Notes: generated from the sequence alone by a model not told the origin. 64,000 bases of DNA from Neobacillus nitrireducens (GCF_030915405.1 NZ_CP133262.1:1736001-1800000), one strand, 5' to 3'; positions 37,761 to 46,761 are shown, numbered from the stretch's first letter. A program made the numbers and translations.

Positions 37761-37811
37761 ATTATAGGATATATCTAATTTTGAGTCAATATTAAATTAT
37801 AATTATTTTAA
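37761..37811 (-). promoter_or_regulatory. Promoter of ykuU with PerR-like box
   Basis: Minus strand TTGACT (37789-37784), 17 bases, TATAAT (37766-37761). Eight bases upstream of the -35 box, TTATAATTATTTTAA (37797-37811, plus strand) differs at one position from the PerR consensus TTATAATNATTATAA. A weaker second match overlaps 37820-37834. Fur boxes are similar, so PerR is inferred from the peroxidase target. Confidence 0.65.
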
Positions 37812-37968
37812 TTAGATACTAATTATAATTATAACCTTATTTCCCCTTCATAAGTTTTCCCTAATGGATTGAGAATAAACGACGATATGTAACAATTTCC
37901 CTTTTAATTCTCTTTAATTTTATCACATTTGTAAAACGGGACAAAATAATTAGCCTGCTTGTTATTAA

Positions 37969-39093
37969 TTAAATTTTATTCTCCAGATGAGTAATATAGC
38001 TTGTCATTACACTAACTGCTACATCTAACGCGGCCTCATTCGGAGTTAATTTAGCATGGTGTAAACCGTATGGAGAATCAACGCCTAGCCAAAACATAAG
38101 ACCAGGAATTTCTTTCAACATATAACCAAAGTCTTCTCCCGTCATTGCTTCCTTGCACTCAATAACTTTAACCTCTGTTTCATTTTGAAGATAGTTCATG
38201 AAATCTCTGGTGACTAATTCAGTATTATATACTTGATGGTACATCGAACCATAATCGATTACAGCTTCACATTCAAAACCTGCCTCTATCCCCTTCACAA
38301 GTGCTGCGATACGATGTTTAACCATTTTCATCGATTCAGAAGAAAGCGTCCTGATGGTCCCCTCAAGTCTTGCATTTTCTGCAATAATATTTTGAACGGT
38401 TCCTCCAGTAATTTTCCCAATGGTAATTACTGCACTATCTAAGGGGTCTACATTCCTTGAAATAATCGTTTGCAATTGATTGACTAGCGTACAGGCTGCG
38501 ACTACCATATCATTCGTTTCATGCGGTCTGGCAGCGTGTCCTCCCTTGCCTTTTAGATCGATAAACAGTTCAGAAGTATTGGCAAATAACAAGCCTTCCT
38601 TAACCGCGATCGTTCCAACAGGATATTCAGGTGCAATATGTAAGGCAAAAATCAAATCAGGTTTCCATTCCATCATTTCTTCAGATTTCAACATCGGCTC
38701 TGCCCCGCCGGGTCCTTCTTCCGCTGGTTGAAAAATAAACAAAAGGTTATCTGCAATGGGGTTCTCCGTAAAATATGTTAATACCCCAAGTGCAATGCTC
38801 ATATGAAAATCATGACCACAGGCATGCATGTGGTCTGCATGAGAAGATGAAAATGGTAAACCTGTCTCTTCGTTTATTGGAAGTCCGTCGATGTCTGTTC
38901 TATAACCAATTGTTTTTTGTGGATTTATGCCCTGAATCTTTACAAACAGCCCCGTTCTCCATTTTTTTATCGTGATACGGTCTTGAGGTAAAGACTTAAG
39001 GTAAGATAATAAATAGGCTTGGGTCTTAACCTCCTGAAATCCTAGTTCTGGAATTTGATGGAGGTCACGGCGGATTTTAATCAATGGATTCAT
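37969..39093 (-). CDS. ykuR: N-acetyldiaminopimelate deacetylase, M20 family
   Basis: 374 residues, dinuclear-metal amidohydrolase. Metal and catalytic motifs: [14 protein letters not shown] (catalytic Glu pair), HGHAARPHE-like GKGGHAARP, and MTGEDFGYM near the C-terminus. It removes acetyl from N-acetyl-LL-diaminopimelate, the last specific step of the acetylated lysine/cell-wall route; DapH (next gene) and PatA (47914-49064) supply the earlier steps. ATG 39093 has AAAAGGAG. A terminator hairpin sits directly before its ribosome site. Confidence 0.93.
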   Translation of the reverse strand: MNPLIKIRRDLHQIPELGFQEVKTQAYLLSYLKSLPQDRITIKKWRTGLFVKIQGINPQKTIGYRTDIDGLPINEETGLPFSSSHADHMHACGHDFHMSIALGVLTYFTENPIADNLLFIFQPAEEGPGGAEPMLKSEEMMEWKPDLIFALHIAPEYPVGTIAVKEGLLFANTSELFIDLKGKGGHAARPHETNDMVVAACTLVNQLQTIISRNVDPLDSAVITIGKITGGTVQNIIAENARLEGTIRTLSSESMKMVKHRIAALVKGIEAGFECEAVIDYGSMYHQVYNTELVTRDFMNYLQNETEVKVIECKEAMTGEDFGYMLKEIPGLMFWLGVDSPYGLHHAKLTPNEAALDVAVSVMTSYITHLENKI

Positions 39094-39107
39094 TTACTAT
39101 TCTCCTT

Positions 39108-39142
39108 TTAAAAAAGAAGCGTGGATAGGCTCCACGCTTTGT
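39108..39142 (-). terminator. Terminator/attenuator between dapH and ykuR
   Basis: Minus strand AAGCGTGGA-GCCTA-TCCACGCTT and then CTTTTTT, immediately followed by the AAAAGGAG of ykuR. Confidence 0.8.
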
Positions 39143-39159
39143 TGTTGTACTTCGAGAAC

Positions 39160-39216
39160 TATCTAGCTCCAGCGTCCCAACGTCTATTGGACTTCGCTAA
39201 ACGGACGCTTCCGCTC
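39160..39216 (+). repeat. Fold-back intergenic repeat, copy C (short)
   Basis: 57 bases from TATCTAGCTCCAGCGTCC to GGACGCTTCCGCTCT, abutting the dapH stop codon. The terminal arms AGCGTCC (39171-39177) and GGACGCT (39203-39209) pair perfectly and differ from copy B by a compensated pair. The inner part is much shorter than in copies A and B and keeps TTGGACTTCGCT in common with A. Confidence 0.8.
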
Positions 39217-39927
39217 TTAAAGTTGACGAAGCTCTTGCATTATTTCAGTTTTTGACTTCGTTTTTTCATCAATATCTTTAATTTTCCTTGCAGGCATCCC
39301 TGCCACCACTGTATAAGGGGCTACATCTTGAGTAACTACTGCACCGGCAGCAACAACTGATCCTGTTCCAACAGTGACTCCTTCAAGGACTACAGCATTT
39401 GCTCCGATAAGGACATCATCTTCAATGACCACTGGTTTTGCAGAAGGTGGTTCAATGACACCTGCTAAAACAGTTCCAGCCCCTATGTGACAATTCTTAC
39501 CGACAGTTGCTCTGCCACCAAGGACAACACCCATATCAATCATAGATTTTTCTCCAATAACAGCACCAATATTGATAACTGCACCCATCATAATAACAGC
39601 ATTGTCACCAATTTCTACTTGGTCACGAATAGTAACGCCTGGCTCAATTCTGGCATTAACGTATTTTGTATCTAATAATGGAATTGCTGAATTTCGACGG
39701 TCATTTTCAATGACTTTATCTTCAATTTTCTCTTTATGCGCTTCTAATACTTCATTAATTTCAGACCATTCACCAAATAGGACACCGGTATTTCCACTAA
39801 TAAAGGTTTTTGTATTGCTTCCAAAATCTATTCCTTCTAATTCACCTTTTAAATAAACCTTAACAGGTGTGGATTTTTTACTATTTTGGATAAAAGAAAT
39901 AATTTCATTTGCATCCATCATCTTCAT
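39217..39927 (-). CDS. dapH: Tetrahydrodipicolinate N-acetyltransferase
   Basis: 236 residues. An N-terminal helical domain precedes a left-handed parallel beta-helix of hexapeptide repeats ([49 protein letters not shown]). It acetylates tetrahydrodipicolinate with acetyl-CoA and commits it to diaminopimelate. [25 protein letters not shown] is nearly the B. subtilis YkuQ start. ATG 39927 has GGGGGT. It precedes ykuR, but a repeat and a terminator lie between them. Confidence 0.95.
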   Translation of the reverse strand: MKMMDANEIISFIQNSKKSTPVKVYLKGELEGIDFGSNTKTFISGNTGVLFGEWSEINEVLEAHKEKIEDKVIENDRRNSAIPLLDTKYVNARIEPGVTIRDQVEIGDNAVIMMGAVINIGAVIGEKSMIDMGVVLGGRATVGKNCHIGAGTVLAGVIEPPSAKPVVIEDDVLIGANAVVLEGVTVGTGSVVAAGAVVTQDVAPYTVVAGMPARKIKDIDEKTKSKTEIMQELRQL

Positions 39928-39997
39928 AAATTTACCCCCTATGTTGTACTAAAAAATACTTTAACAAACAAAAGAAATGAAAACAAGAAAAACAACC

Positions 39998-40885
39998 TTA
40001 TTCTTCTGAAGATTCAGCGATGTATTCCTTAATTAACTCCACAAAGGCATTAACTTGCTTTAGTTGAAAGGAAGACTCATAGCCTAAAAGCCATGTATCA
40101 CGTTGTAAAGGTTCATTATTTTCATCAACAAGGGGAATTTTGAAAATATCCCTGTCAGCTTTTGTTAATGTTATTGCTGGTAAGATCGCGTAACCAATAC
40201 CATTAAAGGCCATCTGTTTGCAGGTCTCAATTTGATCTACAACAACCGTTCTTTTGGGTGAAGTCTTAAAGTTGCGCATCCACCAATCTTGAATTTCCTG
40301 ATAATAATTTGAATCACTTTTAAATTGAATGAAGGGGCGGTCAGTATTTAAAACTTGTTCCGGACTGGTAATTTCCCTATCAACTAAATAAAGCGGGTCA
40401 TTAAATAGATGAACTTTAATTCCTTTCCAATCAGGTGTACCACGTATAATCCCAATATGAACCTGGTCGTCATATAAGCATTTTAATATTTCACTGCTCC
40501 AGCCGGTTACTAATGAAATTTTGGCTTGCGGATATCGATCAATAAATTTCTTTAAAACCTGTGGAAGCCAGTTTTGGCCAACAATTGAAGCAACAGCAAT
40601 CTTCAAAGTGCCTGACACTTCTGATTGAAGTGAATAAATGGTTTCACGCACCTTTTCTTGCTTGGATAGGACTTCATTTACAAATTGAATGACATGTTCA
40701 CCAGAAGGAGTAAGTGCTAACCCTTTTTGAGATCGAATAAATAACTTTGTTCCCCAATCTTTTTCGATTGTTTGTAATCTCTGCGATAGAGCTGGTTGTG
40801 AAACAAATAGTCTTTCTGAAGCCTTTCGCATATTCATCTCCTGAGCCAAAACAGATAATAATTGAAATTCTGATAATGAGGACAA
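39998..40885 (-). CDS. ccpC: LysR-type regulator CcpC
   Basis: 295 residues. N-terminal winged helix (1-60, MRKASERLFVSQPALSQRLQTIEKDWG) and a periplasmic-binding-like effector domain. The helix-turn-helix and the stretch GTLKIAVASIVGQNWLPQVLKKF are close to B. subtilis CcpC, the citrate-responsive repressor of citB and citZ. TTG 40885 follows AAGGAGGGG. It lies downstream of an MFS gene, with a terminator between. Target genes are outside the window. Confidence 0.9.
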   Translation of the reverse strand: MSSLSEFQLLSVLAQEMNMRKASERLFVSQPALSQRLQTIEKDWGTKLFIRSQKGLALTPSGEHVIQFVNEVLSKQEKVRETIYSLQSEVSGTLKIAVASIVGQNWLPQVLKKFIDRYPQAKISLVTGWSSEILKCLYDDQVHIGIIRGTPDWKGIKVHLFNDPLYLVDREITSPEQVLNTDRPFIQFKSDSNYYQEIQDWWMRNFKTSPKRTVVVDQIETCKQMAFNGIGYAILPAITLTKADRDIFKIPLVDENNEPLQRDTWLLGYESSFQLKQVNAFVELIKEYIAESSEE

Positions 40886-40901
40886 GATATCCCCTCCTTA
40901 A

Positions 40902-40930
40902 AAAAGACTCTGTGAAGGTTACACAGAGCT
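40902..40930 (-). terminator. Terminator of the DHA2-type MFS gene
   Basis: Minus strand CTCTGTG-TAACCTT-CACAGAG and TCTTTTTT; the stem overlaps the gene's stop codon region. Confidence 0.85.
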
Positions 40931-42430
40931 ATCATTCCTTTTCGGTATAAAGTATATTAACAATAAACTAATGATGGCCAATGCGAGAACGGCATAATAA
41001 ACAGAGTGCAAGGAAAAAGTTAGCCCATTCTGCAATACACCTCGGACTGATTCAGAGAGCTTTTCTCGCTCAGCTGGTTTTAAGAGCCTATTTACATCTT
41101 CTATTGATAAGGAAGGATCTTTCTGACTTAAATAAAGACTTAAACGATTATTAAGGATCCCACCCATTAATGCTGCACCCATTGTGTTACCAAGATTTCG
41201 CATAAACATATTCGATGCGGTTGCGATACCTCTCTGTTCCCAACCGACAGTACTTTGAATCGAAACAATAAAGGCAGTTGATGTTAGACCCATGCCTAAA
41301 CCAACCAAAAAGGAACCTACCGCAGCCCATAATGGGCCTGAAGAAGCTGACATCGTCACAAATGTAATGCTTCCAATGATTAACAACACTCCACCGATAA
41401 TAGATGTTTTACGATAACCCATGGAAATCAGCATTCGTCCAGCTAATGTCGATGCTATTGGCCAGCCAATTGACATAGATGTCAACGTAAATCCCGCAAC
41501 AATAGGCGTTTGTTCCATAACACCTTGTACAAAAGTAGGCAAAAAGCTCGATATTCCAATTAACATGATACCCGTTGCAAGCGATGTGGTGTTTGCGATG
41601 AGTATCGAGCGTTCCTTCCAAATTGAAAAAGGCATAACCGGTTCACTAGCCCGTCCTTCCTGAAGGACGAACCCCAGTAAGGTTAAAGCGCTAAAAGCAA
41701 AAAAGCTTAACGACTGCCAAGAGCCCCATGCAAAATGGTTCCCACCTTCTACAAGGATAAACATTAACGAAGAAATTGCTACTGTTAACAGAATAGCTCC
41801 AAGGTAATCTATTTCATGTTTTTTCCTTTTGACATTTTCATGTAAGAACAACCATAGTCCAGTTAAAGAAAGAATCCCAAGTGGGATGTTAATCCAAAAA
41901 ACATAATGCCAACTTACAAATTGGACAAGTAAACCTCCCACTGCAGGTCCGGTAATCGCTGAAATACCCCAAACACTGGAAAGATAACCTTGAACCTTTG
42001 CCCTTTCTTCCGATGTATAGATATCACCAATAATGGTTGTCGCAATCGGTGTGACTGCACCTGCTCCAAATCCTTGTATTAAACGAAAACAAATGAGCAT
42101 CTTCATTGAAGTGGCAAATCCACAAAGAATAGAGCCAATTAAAAAGATGATTATTCCAATCGTAAGAATTGGTTTTCGACCAAATAAATCAGATAATTTC
42201 CCATAAATAAGAACGGTGACTGAATTCATTAATAAGTAAGCAGAAAATACCCAGCTATATAGTTTAAACCCGCCCAAATCTGCGACAATTGCAGGCATAG
42301 CGGTCGAAACAATCGTTGCTTCAATCGCACCCATAAACATAGCTAACATGACGGCAACTAAAACTAGTGTCTTTTTCGTTTGCCGTTTTTGGAGCTTTCC
42401 TTTAGATATGTCCTCAGTAGAACTACTCAT
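40919..42430 (-). CDS. MFS drug exporter, DHA2 (14-TMS, EmrB/QacA) family
   Basis: 503 residues with 14 predicted membrane helices. Motif A GKLSDLFGRKP, motif B RLIQGFGAGA and motif C GISAITGPAVGG are clear. DHA2 proteins expel drugs or dyes with protons. The gene occupies the place where B. subtilis has ykuN-ykuP (flavodoxins) near ccpC, so it is probably a lineage-specific insertion. ATG 42430 has GAGGTG. The substrate cannot be predicted. Confidence 0.92.
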   Translation of the reverse strand: MSSSTEDISKGKLQKRQTKKTLVLVAVMLAMFMGAIEATIVSTAMPAIVADLGGFKLYSWVFSAYLLMNSVTVLIYGKLSDLFGRKPILTIGIIIFLIGSILCGFATSMKMLICFRLIQGFGAGAVTPIATTIIGDIYTSEERAKVQGYLSSVWGISAITGPAVGGLLVQFVSWHYVFWINIPLGILSLTGLWLFLHENVKRKKHEIDYLGAILLTVAISSLMFILVEGGNHFAWGSWQSLSFFAFSALTLLGFVLQEGRASEPVMPFSIWKERSILIANTTSLATGIMLIGISSFLPTFVQGVMEQTPIVAGFTLTSMSIGWPIASTLAGRMLISMGYRKTSIIGGVLLIIGSITFVTMSASSGPLWAAVGSFLVGLGMGLTSTAFIVSIQSTVGWEQRGIATASNMFMRNLGNTMGAALMGGILNNRLSLYLSQKDPSLSIEDVNRLLKPAEREKLSESVRGVLQNGLTFSLHSVYYAVLALAIISLLLIYFIPKRNDSSV

Positions 42431-42448
42431 ATTCGCACCTCTAACTTT

Positions 42449-42480
42449 AAAAAAATCAAGCCCCCTTCACGGGAGCCTAA
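42449..42480 (-). terminator. Terminator of darB
   Basis: Minus strand AGGCTCCC-GTGAA-GGGGGCTT (two G-U pairs) then GATTTTTTT. Confidence 0.75.
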
Positions 42481-42485
42481 ATGTG

Positions 42486-42928
42486 TTATTTTCCATTCTT
42501 TTTTAATATTTTAGTTAATTGATTTAATAAAGTACTTCTAGGCAAAATTCCTTCAAAGTAACCATCCTCAGTCTCCACACATAGAAATGGCTGGGTAACG
42601 AGCAACTCAAGGCATGTTTGAAGAGATGCTGAAATTTTAACTCGTGGAATTGAGCTTTTCATAACCTCTTCCACTCTTTTTTCTCTAATTGTTCAAATTC
42701 AATTCTTTCTAGACCAAGGATAGAATCCATTATAATCGGGGTACTAATTAACCCATGAAGCTTGTAATGAGGGTCTAATACAGGTATAGCTGTATAACCG
42801 CTTTTTGTTAAGACTAATAAGGCATGTTCGAGATTATTACCAATCTGGACATGGGCTACACGCTCGGATGGTATCATTAGTTCTTTTATCGTTAATTTTA
42901 AAAATTCGCCATTAGGAAGACTGATCAT
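42486..42928 (-). pseudogene. darB: DarB (YkuL), c-di-AMP-binding CBS protein, frameshifted
   Basis: The upstream part reads MISLPNGEFLKLTIKELM, then VAHVQIGNNLEHALLVLT and ERIEFEQLEKK, and stops early with EWKRL at 42659. The rest (VEEVMKSSIPRVKISAS, ending LTKILKKNGK) continues in the -1 frame from about 42676. Restoring one A to the run of six at 42676-42681 rejoins the two halves into a pair of CBS domains of the right length (about 147 residues). B. subtilis DarB binds c-di-AMP and controls Rel and pyruvate carboxylase. ATG 42928 has GAGGAG nine bases upstream. The break may be real, a slippage site, or a sequencing error. Confidence 0.85.
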
Positions 42929-43054
42929 TGCCGAAAACTCCTCAAAAATTTGTTTTTCCACAGATACATTCTACCACAGTTTTCGGGTGTCTGTGCTAAT
43001 TTTGGAAACGTAATAAAAGATACATTCAAGCGAAAATCCGCATCTCTTGAATAT

Positions 43055-43083
43055 AAAAAGAAAGGAACCCAAAAGGTTCCTTA
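43055..43083 (-). terminator. Terminator of ykuJ
   Basis: Minus strand AAGGAACC-TTTTG-GGTTCCTT, tail TCTTTTTAT; overlaps the stop codon. Confidence 0.85.
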
Positions 43084-43317
43084 TTGAATCAAATCAAAAA
43101 TTTCAATTGTAATCATATCAACATTATCAAATTGATATCTTTTTGGTTTTTCCTTTTCATTGTATACTTCTAATTCGAATGTCTCCGTTTTCGGATGAAA
43201 TGTTACTTGACACTTTCTATCCCCGTTAACCTCGAAATAGCGTTGTGCTGGTTCACCACTATTAGCTTGTTCCTGAAGATTTTTTAATCTTGTTAATATA
43301 CCTTGAAGCTGTGACAT
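43081..43317 (-). CDS. ykuJ: YkuJ, small conserved protein
   Basis: 78 residues: MSQLQGILTRLKNLQEQAN at the start, then a beta-rich half (CQVTFHPKTETFELEVYNEKE). It matches Bacillus YkuJ, a structure-known protein of unknown role. ATG 43317 has AAGGAGA. It stands between darB and ykuI as in B. subtilis, though ykuK and ykzF are missing here. Confidence 0.9.
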   Translation of the reverse strand: MSQLQGILTRLKNLQEQANSGEPAQRYFEVNGDRKCQVTFHPKTETFELEVYNEKEKPKRYQFDNVDMITIEIFDLIQ

Positions 43318-43526
43318 CGGCTCCGTCTCCTTTCAAACCCAAACAAACATCTACAATTATGTTTCTCAATTGGCACATTTTCTATCCGAGTGGGTTACTT
43401 TCATAATTTTCCAACCTATAATTCAATATGCCAATATTAAAAGAATAAAATAACGTTGCCCATTTGTCCAAGTAAAAATAAAAAAATAGGGTTTTTTTTT
43501 TAAATCCTCATAAAAAAAGGTAATCG

Positions 43527-44738
43527 CTAAAGTAATTGGTCGTGTTGAAACAAATATTGATAGGCTATATCAATAAACAAATACTCTTCCCCATTCATGG
43601 GGAATGAAAACGTGCGAATGGTCTCCCCGGTATCAATATCACAATACAAATCAGATAAGATGCCTTTTCGTTCATTTCTCATTTTAATAATATTTTCTAA
43701 AAAGTAAGGCCGCCAACTCCAATTTTTTTGAATGTACTCGGATTGGGTAATCCAACCCTCTTTTCCCTTAAAAATATTGGCGGATTTCTGAAAACCATCC
43801 TCATCGCAAACATACATTCGAAAGGCAATTTGATCTAATTCCTTTATAAGATTTTGAAATAGGATTTGATAGGTTGCACTTCTGTTTTTTATCACAATTT
43901 CTTGAACCTTGGCTTGAAAAAATTCAGCAGTAGTATATACAGCTTCTAATTTCTTTTTCTCATAGGAGATAAAGTCGTGAAACTTCTCTTTTAAGCGATC
44001 TTTTAGAATTTCACGTGAAATGAATTCGGCTGCGGGTGGCTGCAAATAATAACCTTGATAATATCGACCGCCATTTTTCCAAGCAAATTGAAGCTGGTAG
44101 CTCATTTCTATATTTTCAAACAAGAGCGTGGCACCTATTTTCCTTGCCAAAAGGGATAAGGTAAATAATACATCGTTAAAATTTATTCCTGTTGATGTTG
44201 ACTTTAAAGCCTGCAAGCTAATCTTTAAAATATCTGGTTCAAGTTGTCCAAGCCGTTCGAAGTAACTACTTTCACTATCAATTCTTGCAATCGCTATTTT
44301 AATCCCGTAGGTTCGATAATATTGCAATAAGTGATCAAATTGGTCTAAATCTCCAGTATAATTCCGATCAGAAATTTCTAGAACAATTCGATTTAACATA
44401 AACCCCTTTTTTTCAAATGCAAGCAGCTCTTGTAAGAAAGGCTCACCATGCCCATACATTAATAAATCAGCATTCCGATTGAGAAATATACTTATATCCT
44501 CATCAAGCTTTAGCGCTTTTTCCAGCGCCATTTTGACTATTAACAAATCCACCTCAAATTTATATTCATCAGGAATTTGGTCATCCTGAAAAAAGGTCCC
44601 TAAACTAATGATGTTCCCTTCTGATTTATATCTCCCCAACACCTCATAGGCAATTACACTTTGTTCATCGGCACTAAAAATCGGTTGAAAATAGGGAAAT
44701 ACATTTTCAAGATCCGATAGTATTTCCAATGCATCCAT
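43527..44738 (-). CDS. ykuI: YkuI, EAL-domain c-di-GMP-binding protein
   Basis: 403 residues. An EAL-type TIM barrel (about 10-250) is followed by a PAS/Cache-like C-terminal domain. The signature motif reads YEVLGRY rather than EALxR, and later catalytic motifs are also modified (NRNADLLMY, ESSYFERLGQLEPDILKIS), so phosphodiesterase activity is doubtful; B. subtilis YkuI binds c-di-GMP and was reported inactive. ATG 44738 has GGAGG seven bases upstream. Likely a c-di-GMP receptor. Confidence 0.92.
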   Translation of the reverse strand: MDALEILSDLENVFPYFQPIFSADEQSVIAYEVLGRYKSEGNIISLGTFFQDDQIPDEYKFEVDLLIVKMALEKALKLDEDISIFLNRNADLLMYGHGEPFLQELLAFEKKGFMLNRIVLEISDRNYTGDLDQFDHLLQYYRTYGIKIAIARIDSESSYFERLGQLEPDILKISLQALKSTSTGINFNDVLFTLSLLARKIGATLLFENIEMSYQLQFAWKNGGRYYQGYYLQPPAAEFISREILKDRLKEKFHDFISYEKKKLEAVYTTAEFFQAKVQEIVIKNRSATYQILFQNLIKELDQIAFRMYVCDEDGFQKSANIFKGKEGWITQSEYIQKNWSWRPYFLENIIKMRNERKGILSDLYCDIDTGETIRTFSFPMNGEEYLFIDIAYQYLFQHDQLL

Positions 44739-44877
44739 CCAAGTACCTCCAAAATTTTTTTCTTATTATACCATACGCTGAACGGCGATACCCGTTCTTT
44801 TCCAAAAGGATACCATTATAGTCGCTTATAAACAATCATATCCTATATATAAGCTGTTCAATAAGGAGGATAAGTTT

Positions 44878-45723
44878 CTGAAAAAACTTTGCTTATTAGC
44901 CTCGATCCTTCCCATGTTTGGATGTAGCCACTCTCACGCGGATACAAATCTTAGCACGGAAAGTAAACAGCCTCTTTCCACGATATCCGTGAAAGAGAAT
45001 ACTCAAAACACATCATCAGTAGACTTAGAAAATAAACGTTTCACCATAAAGGAACTAAATAAACAAGTGATTAGTGTTAAAAATAAACAAATAAAAAATG
45101 ATTCAGTTACTGCTGCCCCGAAGAAGAAATCTGCCATGCTAAATGTCGTTTTAATTAGGCAAAATCCTGAACTTAAATATGGCTGCGAAGTCACAAGCTT
45201 GGCAATGGTACTAAATTATGCTGGCGTAAAAACAACGAAAATGGATCTTTACCGATCTGTCCGGAAGGATTTAGACCCGCTCATTAAATCCCCAAAGGGT
45301 GATATTATACGTTGGGGAAACCCCTCAGATGGATTTGTTGGGGATATGACAGGCAGAAGAGCAGGGTATGCAGTATTTGATCAACCAATGATTGCCTTAA
45401 TCAACCAAAAACTCCCTGGAAGAGCCATCAATTTAACTAACCAGCCCTTTGATCAGGTCTTAGAGCATGTTTCAGCGGGTTATCCAGTAGTTGTATGGAC
45501 AACCGGGGATTACCGTTTACCAGACCGCCCTGAGGGCTGGTATCACGGGAACCAATATATTAAAACACCGCTCGATTTACATGCCGTCGTCTTAGTTGGA
45601 TATGATTCAAAATATGTCTATTTAAATGATCCACTCTCTGGTAAAAAACAAGTAAGAGTTGGGAAGCAACAATTTATTTCTTCATGGAAGGCATTAAGGA
45701 GCCGAGCCGTTAGCTATAAATAA
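44878..45723 (+). CDS. C39-family peptidase-like lipoprotein, probable CTG start
   Basis: 281 residues from CTG 44878. AAGGAGG (44863-44869) lies eight bases upstream, and reading from CTG gives KKLCLLASILPMFGC, a lipoprotein-like signal; the first in-frame ATG (44914) would start inside it. The C39_2-type domain (about 125-275) has the catalytic Cys in KYGCEVTSLAMVLNYAG, His in DLHAVVLVGYD and Asp in YLNDPLSG. Such secreted proteins may cleave peptides, as in YvpB-type proteins; target unknown. The lipobox MFGC is not ideal. Confidence 0.75.
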   Translation: MKKLCLLASILPMFGCSHSHADTNLSTESKQPLSTISVKENTQNTSSVDLENKRFTIKELNKQVISVKNKQIKNDSVTAAPKKKSAMLNVVLIRQNPELKYGCEVTSLAMVLNYAGVKTTKMDLYRSVRKDLDPLIKSPKGDIIRWGNPSDGFVGDMTGRRAGYAVFDQPMIALINQKLPGRAINLTNQPFDQVLEHVSAGYPVVVWTTGDYRLPDRPEGWYHGNQYIKTPLDLHAVVLVGYDSKYVYLNDPLSGKKQVRVGKQQFISSWKALRSRAVSYK

Positions 45724-45724
45724 G

Positions 45725-45757
45725 ATAAGCAGCCATATTGTTGGCTGCTTTTTTGAA
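45725..45757 (+). terminator. Terminator of the C39 peptidase gene
   Basis: AAGCAGCCA (45727-45735) and TGGCTGCTT (45742-45750) then TTTTG. Confidence 0.9.
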
Positions 45758-45886
45758 TGTTTTACTTTTTTATGAATAAAGGTTACAAAGGACCTTTTCA
45801 CTTGCAATCTGGTTAGTTTTTAAAGAAAATACAAAGGGACTCTTCTCATTGGTAGAAGGTTAATAAAAGATAGGCTGGTTGAAAAA

Positions 45887-46759
45887 ATGGCTAATAAACA
45901 GACGAGGAGAATTTTTTTAAAACGAACATTTGGTTCATTTCTTACTGTTCTTGGATTAAGTTCGGGTGGCTATCTTTATGCCAATCGAATTGAGCCTTCA
46001 TTACTCGATATTCAAAAACTTCAAATAAAACATCCACTTATCCCTAACAGTTTTGATGGAATAAAAATCATTCAATTTAGTGATACCCACCTTGGTTTTC
46101 AATATAACCTTCATCAATTTAATAAATTAGTTGAAAAAATTAATCTTCTTAAACCAGACATTATCTTATTTACCGGTGATTTAATGGACGAGCCAAATCA
46201 ATATACAGAAATTAATAAATTGATTCCTATTTTGAAGAAATTACATGCTCCGCTAGGAAAGTACTGTATCTTTGGTAATCATGATCATGGTGGGTACGGC
46301 TCTGACATTTACAGAAATATCATGGAAACGACAGATTTTACCGTACTTTTGAATGAATCAGCACCCATTAAATTAAAGGATGGAAGTACTATTTATCTCC
46401 TTGGAATTGATGATGCGATGTTAGGGAAACCTAATTTACCACTGACCCTAAAAAATGTACCAAAAGACACTTTTAAAATATTATTATCTCATGCCCCAGA
46501 CCTTGCAGAGACCGCTTCTCAGTATCCTGTCCATTGGCAGCTTAGTGGTCATAGCCATGGAGGGCAAATTAAGATTCCTTTTTTCGGGGCACTTGTGACT
46601 CCTCCTTTTGCTCAAATATACCCAGAGGGTCTTTATTCAATTGGCGAGAATAATCCTCTTTCGCTTTATGTCAATCGAGGAATTGGAACAACACGCCTCC
46701 CTTTTCGCTTTATGTCCAAACCAGAGTTAAGTATATTTACATTAAAAGCAGAAAAGTAG
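45887..46759 (+). CDS. ykuE: YkuE, Tat-exported metallophosphoesterase
   Basis: 290 residues. The N-terminal signal has TRRIFLK (6-12), a twin-arginine motif, then a hydrophobic core ending near residue 30. The phosphoesterase blocks are complete: FSDTHLG, TGDLMDE, GNHDHGG, LSHAPD and SGHSHGGQ. B. subtilis YkuE is exported by the TatAyCy system and is cell-wall bound. ATG 45887 has only a weak ribosome site (TAGGCTGG), which suggests low expression or a mis-set start. Confidence 0.94.
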   Translation: MANKQTRRIFLKRTFGSFLTVLGLSSGGYLYANRIEPSLLDIQKLQIKHPLIPNSFDGIKIIQFSDTHLGFQYNLHQFNKLVEKINLLKPDIILFTGDLMDEPNQYTEINKLIPILKKLHAPLGKYCIFGNHDHGGYGSDIYRNIMETTDFTVLLNESAPIKLKDGSTIYLLGIDDAMLGKPNLPLTLKNVPKDTFKILLSHAPDLAETASQYPVHWQLSGHSHGGQIKIPFFGALVTPPFAQIYPEGLYSIGENNPLSLYVNRGIGTTRLPFRFMSKPELSIFTLKAEK

Positions 46760-46761
46760 CA

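Noticed and set aside
37689-37968. Riboswitch upstream of ykuU, or T-box or lysine riboswitch near dapH
   Set aside because: I found no specifier loop, T-box sequence or L-box core; the region is explained by a promoter and the PerR-like box.
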